A stretch of 64,000 nt of DNA from Streptomyces sp. NRRL S-1022 (GTDB taxonomy: Bacteria > Actinomycetota > Actinomycetes > Streptomycetales > Streptomycetaceae). The stretch spans positions 121,764 through 185,763 of the forward strand of contig NZ_JOIU01000027.1 in NCBI RefSeq assembly GCF_000720135.1, given 5' to 3'. Every line of letters begins with the position of its first letter. Positions within the stretch are counted from its first letter, which is position 1. Position numbers and translations under genes: made by a program. Shown piece after piece: positions 43,285-52,376 of the stretch. Under the pieces are notes generated by a model. That model ran no database searches. It saw only the letters and a program-made list of their open reading frames with translations, and was not told the origin of the DNA.

Positions 43285-45642
43285 CTACTTCACCGCGGGA
43301 CCGACCTTGAGCTGGATCGTGGAGCCGTCCTTGGCCTCCTTGACGATCGTGATCTTGGTGTTGGTGTCAGTGACCTTCACCCCGCCCGTCGGGTTCGACG
43401 GGTCGTAGTAGGTGCTGGCGTGGTCGTTGAAGACCGGGACACCCTTCGAGCCCTTGATCTTGAGCGCGACGTCGGCCTTGTGCAGCGTGATGCCGTCCGT
43501 GCCGTACAGGCTGAACGGGGAGTCGTACGCCTGGACACGGTTGCGCAGCAGCGTGCCGTCGGCCCACTTGAGCGCCTTGAAGTGCGAGTCGACCGGCAGG
43601 ATCAGACCGGTGCCGGGGTGACCGTTGGTGGCGTTGGTGTTGTCGTCCGCCTGGGAGGTGTCCCACTTCCAGATCAGCAGGCCGTTCTGGTACGGGTAGT
43701 GCTCCACCCAGCCCGGACGCGACGCGAAGCCGAAGTTGTACGGGCCGACCTTGAGGGTCTTGTCGTACGACACGTACTGGCGGTTCTCGGCGAGGTAGTA
43801 CTGCTTGTAGTCCTTGGTGAAGGACGCGCCGATGCGGGAGAAGCCCGCCGCGGTCCAACCGGCGTCCGCGGTCTCGGCGTTGTCCGAGAACAGCGGGGTG
43901 CCGTCGGCGGTCACGGTGATCTCGTCGGCCGTGAAGCCGTTCTCCGCGACACCGCCGTCGGTGGCGTAGCGGAAGCGGATGTCGATCTTCTTGCCCGCGT
44001 AGGCGTCGAGCGGGAACGACAGCTTCTTGTGCGTCTGCGAGAAGCCGGTCAGCGCCGGCTTGCCGCTGGCGTCCTTCGGCAGGGCCTGGCCGTCCGCCGT
44101 GCCGTCCAGGGCGGTCCAGTTGGCGCCGCCGTCGGTCGACACCTCGGTGTAGACGTAGTCGTAGCCCTCCTCGGTGGCCCACCAGCCGTCCACGGAGAGG
44201 TTCGCCGAGGACTTGCCGGTCAGGTCCACGGAGCGGGTCAGCGTGTTCTTCAGGTCGTTGCCGCTGCCGCTCCACCACTGGGTCGAGCCCTGCGCCGGCT
44301 CGGTGATGGTGGTGGTGACCGCCTTGTCGGGCAGGTTGACCACGAGGGCCTGCTTGTCCCAGGTGTTGTACTCGGCGACGCCCAGCTTGTGCGTGGACTG
44401 CTTGCCGGCCGTGGCGGTGTCGTAGTTCAGCCAGCCCAGCTGGAGCTTGTCCCAGGCGTTCATGTCGCCGGGCAGGTTGCCGATGGACTCCTTGCCGGTG
44501 CCGAGCCAGGAACCGGAGGACATCAGGGTCCAGAAGCCGGTGGAGTTGTCGCCGCCGGCGGTGTCGTACTCGTCCGGCAGGCCGAGGTCGTGGCCGTACT
44601 CGTGGGCGAAGACGCCGAGTCCGCCGTTCTCCGGCTGGATGGTGTAGTCGCCGACCCAGATGCCGGTGCTGCCGACCTGCGTACCGCCGAGCTTGTTGTT
44701 CTGGGGGCCGGTGGCGCCGGCGTCGGTGCCGAAGGCGTACCAGCGGTGGGCCCAGATCGCGTCCTTGCCCTGCGCGCCGCCGCCGGCGGACTCGTCCTCA
44801 CCGGCGTGCACGATCTGGAAGTGGTCGACGTAGCCGTCCGGCTCGTTGAAGTTGCCGTCGCCGTCGTAGTCGTACCGGTCCCACTGGTCGTACTTGGCGA
44901 GGTCCTTCTTGATGTCGGCGTCGGTGCGGCCGGCCTTCTTCTGCTGGGCGACCCAGGCGTTCAGGCCGTCGCTGACCACGTTCCACACGCTCGGGCAGTT
45001 GGTCTGGCCGCAGGCGTTGTTGCCGTAACGCGCCTCGTTGTAGGGGACCTTGACCCAGTCGGTGACCTCACCGGCGACCGAGTAACGGCCCGAGGACTGC
45101 GCCTCGTAGTACTTCTTCAGCGACTCGGTCTTCTTGCCGTTGCCGAAGTAGAGGTCCTGGTAGTGCTTCTGGTTGTAGTCCTTCTGCCAGGCCGTGGAGT
45201 TGTCCTTCTTGCGGTCCGGCGCGGCGATCTTGTTGTGCAGCGGGCCGGGCGTACCGCCGAACTTGGGGTCCGTCTGGTTCCCGAACTCCACCAGGATCGT
45301 GAAGATCTTGTCGGTCTTCTCGCGGCTCAGCTCGACGTACTTGCTCTGGCCCTTGCGGCTCTTGAGCTTGACGACCTTGGAGCCGTTGCGCTCCTGTGCG
45401 GTGGCCTTGCCGGCTATGAGCTGGTTCAGGGCCTCTTGGCGCTGGGCGTCCTGGGTCTTGCTCAGCGGGCCGTCCAGGTCGTGCTTCTGCTGCTTGACCG
45501 GGGCCGGGTCGTGCCGGTTGGCGGCCGCGGTCCGGGCCTGGGTGCCGGCCTCCGCTACGGCGAAGGTGGCGAACGTGGCGGAGGCCGCCGCGAGCGTCAC
45601 GCCGATCGCGGCCGCTCTGAACGTCCAGGATCTGCTGGTCAC
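43285..45642 (-). CDS. Secreted M6-family metalloprotease (immune inhibitor A-like)
   Basis: A 785-residue exported zinc protease. The signal runs TFRAAAIGVTLAAASATFATFAVAEAG. The zinc site is GVFAHEYGHDLGLPDEYDTAGG (HExxHxxGxxD). Downstream are calcium-rich segments (DYDGDGNFNEPDGYVDHF lies before it) and VEG/MAM-like beta domains (DNAETADAGWTAAGFSRIG ... YLAENRQYVSYDKTL). Such proteases digest extracellular protein. GTG 45642 follows GGAGG at seven bases. Monocistronic with a long regulatory region. Confidence 0.92.
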   Translation of the reverse strand: MTSRSWTFRAAAIGVTLAAASATFATFAVAEAGTQARTAAANRHDPAPVKQQKHDLDGPLSKTQDAQRQEALNQLIAGKATAQERNGSKVVKLKSRKGQSKYVELSREKTDKIFTILVEFGNQTDPKFGGTPGPLHNKIAAPDRKKDNSTAWQKDYNQKHYQDLYFGNGKKTESLKKYYEAQSSGRYSVAGEVTDWVKVPYNEARYGNNACGQTNCPSVWNVVSDGLNAWVAQQKKAGRTDADIKKDLAKYDQWDRYDYDGDGNFNEPDGYVDHFQIVHAGEDESAGGGAQGKDAIWAHRWYAFGTDAGATGPQNNKLGGTQVGSTGIWVGDYTIQPENGGLGVFAHEYGHDLGLPDEYDTAGGDNSTGFWTLMSSGSWLGTGKESIGNLPGDMNAWDKLQLGWLNYDTATAGKQSTHKLGVAEYNTWDKQALVVNLPDKAVTTTITEPAQGSTQWWSGSGNDLKNTLTRSVDLTGKSSANLSVDGWWATEEGYDYVYTEVSTDGGANWTALDGTADGQALPKDASGKPALTGFSQTHKKLSFPLDAYAGKKIDIRFRYATDGGVAENGFTADEITVTADGTPLFSDNAETADAGWTAAGFSRIGASFTKDYKQYYLAENRQYVSYDKTLKVGPYNFGFASRPGWVEHYPYQNGLLIWKWDTSQADDNTNATNGHPGTGLILPVDSHFKALKWADGTLLRNRVQAYDSPFSLYGTDGITLHKADVALKIKGSKGVPVFNDHASTYYDPSNPTGGVKVTDTNTKITIVKEAKDGSTIQLKVGPAVK

Positions 45643-46008
45643 TTGAGTTCCTCCCCCGCGCCGCGCACACGGACAGGGGGTTCCGGGTCATGGAGGAATC
45701 CGTGCGCGCACGATCAACGCGTGTAATCAAGTGACGACATTTGACTAGAGGTTTAGAAGAAAAGACAGCCCTTGACTTGAGCAGGACAAGTGCACTATGC
45801 GGAGCCGACGTCCGGTTTACGGACACGTGTCGGCCCGGTGACCGGCGCAGGGGACGTCCGCTGGGTGGGACGGGTGATTCCGTGCGCCCCCCGTGCACCG
45901 GTACCGTGGGTTAGGTCACGCTTACCGGGCGTCCCGCTCGGGCATGCAGGCCAAGAGAGTCGAACGGCACCGCCCGAACGTCCGAACACTGCCGAGGACA
46001 CGATTGCC
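45643..46008. promoter_or_regulatory. Divergent control region of the M6 protease and a small membrane protein
   Basis: The 366-base interval has no gene. Its middle (about 45720-45795) is AT-rich for this genome and contains several TCAAGT/ACTTGA half-sites, including TTGACTTGAGCAGGACAAGTG, plus a TTGACT/TATGCG pair that could be a plus-strand promoter. A TTAGGT block near 45911 is another candidate. A hairpin GTCCG-GTTTA-CGGAC lies near 45815. Confidence 0.4.
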
Positions 46009-46245
46009 ATGCCTCGTCCGACCCCCGCACAGCTCGCCTACGGTTCCTGCACCGTGGTCTTCTCGACGCTCGCCATGCTGCTGCTGTCGCAGACGAGTTC
46101 GGGCCCAGGGATCGCCGTCATCGCCCTCGCGGCACTCGCGCTGGGCCTCTTGGTCGCCCTGACGGTCCCCTCCCCCGGGACGCGCGCGGCGCAGCCGTCC
46201 GCCGAGCCCGTGGCGGACGAGGAGCGGGTCACCACGAGCCTGTGA
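46009..46245 (+). CDS. Small two-helix membrane protein
   Basis: A 78-residue protein with two transmembrane helices (LAYGSCTVVFSTLAMLLLSQ and GIAVIALAALALGLLVAL) and an acidic C-terminal tail. No family recognised. ATG 46009 follows GAGGA; the open frame before it from 45790 lies in the control region. It is convergent with an RDD gene, 21 bases away. Confidence 0.65.
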   Translation: MPRPTPAQLAYGSCTVVFSTLAMLLLSQTSSGPGIAVIALAALALGLLVALTVPSPGTRAAQPSAEPVADEERVTTSL

Positions 46246-46266
46246 CGGCGCCCGCCGGCGCTTCGC

Positions 46267-46956
46267 TCAACCGGTGCTGACCACCACCGTCTTGGCCGCC
46301 TTGTCGTGCAGGCCCTGCTTGTACGGCTTGTCGAAGAAGCTCCAGCCGCCCGCGATGACGGTCCAGATGCAGGCGCAGCAGAAGGCGAACGGCAGCCACA
46401 GCACCAGGGCGCGGAGCAGCGCGGTCCCGACGGAGGGGGTGGCGCCGTTCTCCAGGTCGGCCACGCGCATGCCGAGCAGCTTCTTGCCCAGGGTCTGCCC
46501 CGACCTGCTGATCAGGATGGTGTCGTAGGCGACGTAGAGCACGGCCGCGATGACGGACTGGGCGATGGATCTGCCGACCTCGACGCGGTCGGCGCCGACG
46601 GTGTACTCGCGCACCCCGAACAGCCAGGTGAGCAGCCATACGACGATACCGACCAGGATCATGTCGAGGATCCGCGCGAGCGTCCGCTTGCCGCTGTCGG
46701 CGAGCGGGGGCATGCCGGCCAGCGGATCCGCGGGGTAGTCGCCGTAGGGGCCGCCCGGACCACCGCCCGGACCACCGCCGTAGGGGGAACCGCCGTAGGG
46801 GCCGCCGCCGTGGGGTGGCGGCTGCCGGGCGTCACCGTACGGGGCGTCGTACGGCGAGCCCGATCCCTTCTCCCCCTTCTCCGACGGGGGCCGCTTCCTG
46901 AAGGGGTCGTCCTCGGGGGGCTGCTCTCCGGAGCCGGGGGGCGGTTCGCTGCTCAT
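46267..46956 (-). CDS. RDD-family membrane protein
   Basis: A 229-residue protein. Residues 1-90 are a Pro/Gly/Tyr-rich disordered tail (GGGPYGGSPYGGGPGGGPGGPYGDYP). The RDD domain follows with three helices: ADSGKRTLARILDMILVGIVVWLLTWL (Arg, Asp signature), AIAAVLYVAYDTILISRSGQTLGKKLLGMRV and a C-terminal helix. RDD proteins are small membrane proteins of unclear, possibly transport, role. It lies in tandem with a larger RDD gene 75 bases upstream on the same strand. Confidence 0.85.
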   Translation of the reverse strand: MSSEPPPGSGEQPPEDDPFRKRPPSEKGEKGSGSPYDAPYGDARQPPPHGGGPYGGSPYGGGPGGGPGGPYGDYPADPLAGMPPLADSGKRTLARILDMILVGIVVWLLTWLFGVREYTVGADRVEVGRSIAQSVIAAVLYVAYDTILISRSGQTLGKKLLGMRVADLENGATPSVGTALLRALVLWLPFAFCCACIWTVIAGGWSFFDKPYKQGLHDKAAKTVVVSTG

Positions 46957-47031
46957 GGCCCGAGTGGAACCCGAGGACCCCGCTCCCGCATCCGGCGAGC
47001 GGCCGTACGGGCTACGGCCCCTGCGCCGGCG

Positions 47032-48732
47032 TCAGCCCGCGACGAAGGTGTGGGCCGCCTTGTCGTGCCAGCCCTGGCGCCAGGGCCGGTCGAACAGGCA
47101 CCACAGCACGCCCACGAGGCCGACCACCAGCAGGCTCGGCAGGCTCAGCACCAGCCAGCGGCGCAGGGCCGCGCCGAACGCCGGCGGCTCGTGCCCCTCG
47201 ATGTCCCGCACCTCAAGTCCGCACAGCTTCTTGCCGAGGGTGCGGCCCCACTTCACGGTGGGCAGCACCTCGTACAGGACGCCGGCCAGGAGCAGGACGG
47301 CCAGGACGATGCCGAGGCTGGTGCCGGTGGTGCCGTCGAGCAGCCAGACGGTGACCTCGCGGCCGGACAGCCGGGCCGCGTCGATCTTCTGCTGGACGTG
47401 GTCGACGGCCCGCGTCCCGAGCGGGACCGCGGCGGCGGACGTCAGCGCGCCCACGGCCACCAGGTCGATCAGCCGCGCCAGGAACCGCTTGCCGAGTCCG
47501 GCCGGGCGGGCGGCGGCCTGCCGGCGGGCGGCGGCCTGGAAGAGGTCCTCCACCGGCGGCTTCCACGGCGCGACCGGCTGCTCGTCCCCGCCCCCGGCCA
47601 GCTGGTGCACCTGCTGCGCCCAGGAGGCCTGCCCGCCACCGGGGCCGCTGGTCAGCGGGGTACCGGAAGCGGCACCCTGCCCGGGACCGGCCTGCTGCGG
47701 CACCGCGGGCGCGGGCTGCGGCGCCTGCCCGCCACCGGGGCCGCTGGTCAGCGGGGCACCGGAAGCGGCACCCTGCCCGGGACCGGCCTGCTGCGGCACC
47801 GCGGGCGCGGGCTGCGGCGCCTGCCCGCCGGCGGCCCGGGCCGCGGCGGCCTTCCCCGCGCCGAACCCGGAACCGGCCGGCGCACCGGCGGGCCCCTGGG
47901 CGCCGAATCCGGGGGAACCGCTTTCGGGGGCGGGAGCGGCAGGAGGGCCGGCGGTGCCCGGCGTTCCCGGCGCACCCGTGCCCGGCGTGGGCGTGGGCGT
48001 GGGCGTGGGCGTGGGCGTGGGCGTGGGCGTGGGCGTGCCGGACGGTACCGGGCGGAACGTCATCGTGCCGTCGTCGGTGCCGGCCGCCGCCGGGCCGGGG
48101 ATCGGGCGGCGGAAGATGAAGGTGCCGGGGTCGGGGGCGTCGCCCTCCGCCGGGGGCATCGTCGCGGTGCCGTCGGCACGGGCGGTGGTCCGGCCGTCGG
48201 ACGCGTCCGGGGAGTCGGCCGGCACCCGCGGATCGGCACCCCGGGCGCCCCCGCGTCCGGCGTCCCCGGCCGGCTGCGCCCCGGGCACGGACCGGCCGGG
48301 CTGACCTGAGCCGCCCCACTGCGCGGGTCCGCCGGACTGGCTCGGCAGTCCCGGCTGGGCCGCCGGCGCCGACTGGCTCCACTGCGCGCCCTGAGCCCCC
48401 TGCCCCGCGCGGTCCGCCTGTGCCGGCACGGCCGGCTCGCCCCACTGCGCGCCCTGCCCGGCCTGCACCCACTGCTCGCCCGGGCCGCCCTGCCGGGGGA
48501 CGTCGGGAGGGTCCTCGTCGAAGAAGTGGGGGCCCGTCTCCTCCACGGCGGGGGGTGCCGGGCGGGCGCCCGGGGGTGGGGTGAGCGGTTCGCCGTCCTT
48601 CGGCGCCGGGCGGCTGGTGCCGGGCACCCAGGAGGCGCCGTTCCAGTACCGGACGTAGCCGGGGATGGACGGGTCCGGGTAGTAGCCCTCGCGGGGCCGG
48701 TCGTCACCTGGGGCCGGGGTTGGGGCGCTCAT
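47032..48732 (-). CDS. RDD-family protein with N-terminal DUF2510-like motif and repeat-rich linker
   Basis: A 566-residue protein. The start PREGYYPDPSIPGYVRYWNGASWVPG is a DUF2510-like Trp/Tyr motif. About 370 low-complexity residues follow, including a (Thr-Pro)n run and two identical-length 32-residue repeats (GGGQAPQPAPAVPQQAGPGQ onward). The RDD domain occupies the last 160 residues (GLGKRFLARLIDLVAVGALTS ... VKWGRTLGKKLCGLEVRD). The two ends are conserved-looking; the middle is likely disordered and variable. Paralog of the next gene. Confidence 0.85.
   Translation of the reverse strand: MSAPTPAPGDDRPREGYYPDPSIPGYVRYWNGASWVPGTSRPAPKDGEPLTPPPGARPAPPAVEETGPHFFDEDPPDVPRQGGPGEQWVQAGQGAQWGEPAVPAQADRAGQGAQGAQWSQSAPAAQPGLPSQSGGPAQWGGSGQPGRSVPGAQPAGDAGRGGARGADPRVPADSPDASDGRTTARADGTATMPPAEGDAPDPGTFIFRRPIPGPAAAGTDDGTMTFRPVPSGTPTPTPTPTPTPTPTPTPGTGAPGTPGTAGPPAAPAPESGSPGFGAQGPAGAPAGSGFGAGKAAAARAAGGQAPQPAPAVPQQAGPGQGAASGAPLTSGPGGGQAPQPAPAVPQQAGPGQGAASGTPLTSGPGGGQASWAQQVHQLAGGGDEQPVAPWKPPVEDLFQAAARRQAAARPAGLGKRFLARLIDLVAVGALTSAAAVPLGTRAVDHVQQKIDAARLSGREVTVWLLDGTTGTSLGIVLAVLLLAGVLYEVLPTVKWGRTLGKKLCGLEVRDIEGHEPPAFGAALRRWLVLSLPSLLVVGLVGVLWCLFDRPWRQGWHDKAAHTFVAG
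47631..47822 (-). repeat. Two 96-bp direct repeats in the RDD linker
   Basis: Copies at 47631-47726 and 47727-47822 differ at very few positions (for example 47671 T against 47767 C) and encode 32 residues each. Confidence 0.88.
47985..48036 (-). repeat. GGGCGT hexanucleotide microsatellite, about 8.5 units
   Basis: The run encodes Thr-Pro pairs on the minus strand. Each unit is six bases, so slippage lengthens or shortens the linker without frameshift. Confidence 0.88.
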
Positions 48733-48967
48733 GTCCGTCGTCCCGTATCTGCTCGGGGGTGGGATGGGGGGCTCCACATCTATCAGACCGCGGCAGCCCG
48801 CAGCGCCAGTCCCGCGGGACCCACCCCTTTCCGGGCAGCGGCGTACGGGACTCGCACGAATCCGCGAAAAGAATTTCCCCGAACTCGCGTAATGCCCCGG
48901 CCGCTGCTCCCTCTCCCCCGGTGCGGGCCCGGTCCGAGCGGCCCCGGCCAGAAAGGAAACGCAGGTC

Positions 48968-49381
48968 ATGCAGCACACCGTGGTGGAACGCGAGCTGGAG
49001 CTGAGGCTCATCCTGTCCCCGGAGCGGAGCGTGCCGGTCCCCGCCCGGCTCCGATACCGCTCCGACGACCCGTACGCCGTGCACCTCGCCTTCCACATCG
49101 ACTCCGAGCACCCCGTCGACTGGACGTTCGCCCGCGACCTGCTGGTGGAGGGGGTGTTCCGGCCGTGCGGGCACGGGGACGTGCGGGTGTGGCCGACGAA
49201 GGCGGACGGCCGGAGCGTCGTGCTGATGGCGCTCGGTTCACCGGACGGCGACGCGCTGCTGGAGGCACCGGTCCCGCAGGTGTCGGCCTGGCTGGAGCGG
49301 ACGCTGCGGGCGGTGCCGCCGGGCACGGAGGGCGGGCGGCTGGGCATCGACGAAGCGCTCGACCACCTGCTCGCCCAGTGA
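48968..49381 (+). CDS. ssgG: SsgA-like sporulation/cell-division protein (SsgG-type)
   Basis: A 137-residue SALP. LRLILSPERSVPVPARLRYRSDDPYAVHLAFHI, then PVDWTFARDLLVEGVFRPCGHGDVRVWPTKA and VVLMALGSPDGDALLEAPVPQVSAWLERT, covers the whole family. SALPs guide septum placement and peptidoglycan remodelling in sporulating aerial hyphae; SsgG is linked to correct septum localisation. The symbol rests on remembered synteny near hppD (SCO2924) and should be checked. AGGAAACGCAGG precedes ATG 48968. Confidence 0.85.
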   Translation: MQHTVVERELELRLILSPERSVPVPARLRYRSDDPYAVHLAFHIDSEHPVDWTFARDLLVEGVFRPCGHGDVRVWPTKADGRSVVLMALGSPDGDALLEAPVPQVSAWLERTLRAVPPGTEGGRLGIDEALDHLLAQ

Positions 49382-49389
49382 ACCCGGGG

Positions 49390-50790
49390 TCAGAAGAGCT
49401 TGCCGGGGTTGAGGATGCCCAGCGGGTCGAAGACCTGCTTCACCGCCCGCTGCATCTCCACCCCGACCGGGCCGATCTCGCGGGCCAGCCACTCCTTCTT
49501 CAGCACGCCGACGCCGTGTTCGCCGGTGATGGTGCCGCCCAGCTCCAGGCCGAGGGCCATGATCTCGTCGAAGGACTCGCGGGCCCGCCGGGACTCGTCC
49601 GGGTCGCGGGCGTCGAAGCACACGGTGGGGTGCGTGTTGCCGTCACCCGCGTGGGCGCAGACGCCGATCGTGAGGTCGTACTTCGCGGCGATCCGTTCGA
49701 CGCCGTCCAGCATGGCGCCGAGCTTCGAGCGGGGCACGCACACGTCGTCGATCATCGTGGTGCCCTTCGCCGCCTCCAGCGCGGTCAGCGCGAGCCGCCG
49801 GGCCTGCAGCAGCATCTCGGACTCGGTGGCGTCCTCGGCGGGCACCACCTGGGTGGCGCCGGCGGCCTCGCACAGGGCGCCGACGGCGGCGAGGTCGGCG
49901 GCGGGCTCCGGGGTGTCGAACGCGGCCAGCAGCAGGGCCTCGGTGGTCTCGGGCAGTCCCATGTGGGCGAGGTCGTTGACCGCCTTGACCGTCGTCCGGT
50001 CCATCAGTTCGAGGAGGGAGGGGACGTGACCGCCCGCCATGATGCGGCAGACGGCGTCGCAGGCGGCGGCCGCGGAGGCGAACTCGGCGGCCAGCACGAG
50101 CTGCCGGGGCGGCTTGGGCTTCAGTGCCAGGACGGCCCGGACGACGATGCCGAGTGAGCCCTCGGAGCCGACGAAGAGCCGGGTGAGGTCGTAGCCCGCG
50201 ACGCCCTTCGCGGTGCGGCGGCCGGTGGACATCAGGCGGCCGTCGGCGAGGACGACGTCCAGGCCGAGGACGTACTCGGCGGTCACGCCGTACTTGACGC
50301 AGCACAGGCCGCCGGAGGCCGTGCCGATGTTGCCGCCGATGGTGCACGTCTCCCAGCTGGAGGGGTCCGGCGGGTAGGACAGGCCGTGCTCCTCGACCGC
50401 GCGGGAGAGGGCCGCGTTGACCACGCCGGGTTCCACCACGGCGATCCGGTCGACGGGGCTGATCTCCAGGATGCGGTCCATCTTGGTGAGGGACAGCACG
50501 ATGCAGCCGTCGGTGGCGTTGGCGCCGCCGGACAGGCCGGTGCGGGCGCCCTGCGGGACGACGGGGACGCGCAGCCCGGTGGCGGTCCGCATGACGTGCT
50601 GGACCTGCTCGACGGTGCGTGGCAGGACGACGACGGCGGGGCTGCCCCCGGGGCAGAAGCTCGCCATGTCGTTGGCGTAGGAGGCCGTGACGTCGGGGTC
50701 GGTGAGGACCGCCTCGGGCGGCAGGCCGGCCAGGAGCCGGTCGGTGAGGTTCCCCGTGTGCTCGTCGCGCGGTGCTTCGATACGGCTCAT
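49390..50790 (-). CDS. FAD-linked oxidase, GlcD/D-lactate dehydrogenase-like
   Basis: A 466-residue flavoprotein. The PCMH FAD domain has VPQGARTGLSGGANATDGCIVLSLTKMDRILEI and TIGGNIGTASGGLCCVKYGVTAEYVLGLDVVLADG; the C-terminal FAD-oxidase domain has CAHAGDGNTHPTV and GTITGEHGVGVLKKEWL with conserved His residues. It should oxidise a 2-hydroxyacid such as glycolate or D-lactate. It is convergent with ssgG, eight bases between stops. No glcE/glcF partners are adjacent. Confidence 0.9.
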   Translation of the reverse strand: MSRIEAPRDEHTGNLTDRLLAGLPPEAVLTDPDVTASYANDMASFCPGGSPAVVVLPRTVEQVQHVMRTATGLRVPVVPQGARTGLSGGANATDGCIVLSLTKMDRILEISPVDRIAVVEPGVVNAALSRAVEEHGLSYPPDPSSWETCTIGGNIGTASGGLCCVKYGVTAEYVLGLDVVLADGRLMSTGRRTAKGVAGYDLTRLFVGSEGSLGIVVRAVLALKPKPPRQLVLAAEFASAAAACDAVCRIMAGGHVPSLLELMDRTTVKAVNDLAHMGLPETTEALLLAAFDTPEPAADLAAVGALCEAAGATQVVPAEDATESEMLLQARRLALTALEAAKGTTMIDDVCVPRSKLGAMLDGVERIAAKYDLTIGVCAHAGDGNTHPTVCFDARDPDESRRARESFDEIMALGLELGGTITGEHGVGVLKKEWLAREIGPVGVEMQRAVKQVFDPLGILNPGKLF

Positions 50791-50879
50791 GATCACAGCG
50801 TGGCACTCGCGGCCATCGGTGTGAACCCCGCCCGCGCCGTCCTTGGGCCACCCGGATGTGCTCGTCGTATTGACGCACA

Positions 50880-52358
50880 GTGAGCGCCATGGACAACCGA
50901 CAGTGCGTGGGTACGTCCCTGGTCCCGGACCCGCCGGCGCCGCGCCGGTCCCGGCGGGTGCTGCGCCGGGTGCTGGTCGCCGCGCTGGCGGGCGGTGTCG
51001 TGGCCGGCTCGGCGCTGGTGCTGCTGCCCGAGGAGCGCCGGGCGCACCGGCCGGCGCCGCCGCCCGCCGCCGGTCCCAGGGCACAGCCGCGGACGCAGGC
51101 GCTGACGACGGTGACGTACGGGGTGCCGGCCGCGTTGCCCGGGCTGACGGCGCTGATCGGGCGCGAGGAGCAGCGGGTGCGGGCGCAGCCGCGGGACGCC
51201 CGGGCGTGGGCGGTGCTGGGCTCGGCCTACGTGGCGCGGGGGCGCCGGGCGGGTGACGCGGCGGACTACCCGCGGGCCGAGCGGGCGCTGCGGAGCTCGC
51301 TGGACGTGCGCGGCACCGGCAACACCGCGGCGCTGGACGGGCTGACCGCGCTGGCGCTGGCGCGCCGGGACTTCCCGGCGGCGAAACGGTACGGCGAGCA
51401 GGCACTGAAGGCGGCGCCGAAGCGGTGGTCGGCGTACCCGCCGCTGATCGACGCCTACAACGGGCTCGGCGACTACACCAAGGCCCGGGCCTCGCTGGAC
51501 AAGCTGATGGAGCTGCGCACCGGTCCGGCCGAGCGGCCGGCGGTGATGGCGCGGGCCGCGGCGGTGTACCGGGACCGGGGCTGGCGGGAGGACGCGGTGG
51601 CCCAGCTGACCGACGCGGCGGCCGCCGCCCGCACCCCCGCCGAGCAGGCCGCCTGGCTGGCCGGTCTGGGGCAGCTGGCCTGGGAGCGCGGGGACCTGCC
51701 GGACGCGCTGCGGCACTTCGAGGCGGCGCTGCGGCTCGACCCCGACCAGCGGGCGGCGCCGGCCGGACGGGCCCGGACGCTGGCCGCGCTGGGGCGTACG
51801 ACGCAGGCGCTGGTCGCGTACCGGGCGGCCGTCGCGAAGCGGCCGGACCCGGAGGTCCTGCTTGAGCTGGGCGAGCTGTACGAGTCGCTGGAGCAGCCGC
51901 GGTCCGCCGAGGAGCAGTACGCGCGGCTGCGGACGGCGGTGCGGCAGTCGGTGGCGGGCGGGGTCGACGAGGAACTGCTGATCGGGCGGTTCGAGGCGGA
52001 CCACGCGGATCCGTGGGACGCCGTGGAGCGGCTGGAGGAGGAGTGGCGGCGGCAGCCGGGCATCGAGGTGGCCGACGCCCTGGGCTGGGCGCTGCACCGG
52101 GCCGGCGAGGACCAGGAGGCGCTCCCTTACGCGACCGCCGCGACGGACGAGGCGAAGGGCGGCGGGGTGCGCAGCGCGCTGTACGCGTTCCACCGCGGGG
52201 TGATCGAGGCGGAGCTGGAGCGGTACGGGCCGGCGCGGCGGTATCTGGAGGAGGCGCTGCGCATCAATCCGTACTTCTCGCCGCTGCAGGTGCCGGTGGC
52301 CCGGGAGGCGCTGCGGACGCTGGGCGAGCCGCCGGCCGACGAGCCGCCCGAGTCCTGA
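50880..52358 (+). CDS. Membrane-anchored TPR protein
   Basis: A 492-residue protein with one N-terminal transmembrane helix (VLRRVLVAALAGGVVAGSALVLL, residues 27-50), a Pro-rich spacer, then TPR pairs over residues 85-480 (RAWAVLGSAYVARGRR, LGQLAWERGDLPDALRHFEAALRLDP, LELGELYESLEQPRSAEEQYARL). The repeats face outside the cell or the membrane surface and likely bind partner proteins. GTG 50880 or ATG 50889 may be the start; no clear ribosome binding site. Divergent from the oxidase gene. Confidence 0.78.
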   Translation: MSAMDNRQCVGTSLVPDPPAPRRSRRVLRRVLVAALAGGVVAGSALVLLPEERRAHRPAPPPAAGPRAQPRTQALTTVTYGVPAALPGLTALIGREEQRVRAQPRDARAWAVLGSAYVARGRRAGDAADYPRAERALRSSLDVRGTGNTAALDGLTALALARRDFPAAKRYGEQALKAAPKRWSAYPPLIDAYNGLGDYTKARASLDKLMELRTGPAERPAVMARAAAVYRDRGWREDAVAQLTDAAAAARTPAEQAAWLAGLGQLAWERGDLPDALRHFEAALRLDPDQRAAPAGRARTLAALGRTTQALVAYRAAVAKRPDPEVLLELGELYESLEQPRSAEEQYARLRTAVRQSVAGGVDEELLIGRFEADHADPWDAVERLEEEWRRQPGIEVADALGWALHRAGEDQEALPYATAATDEAKGGGVRSALYAFHRGVIEAELERYGPARRYLEEALRINPYFSPLQVPVAREALRTLGEPPADEPPES

Positions 52359-52376
52359 GGGGCCCGGCGCGGCGGC

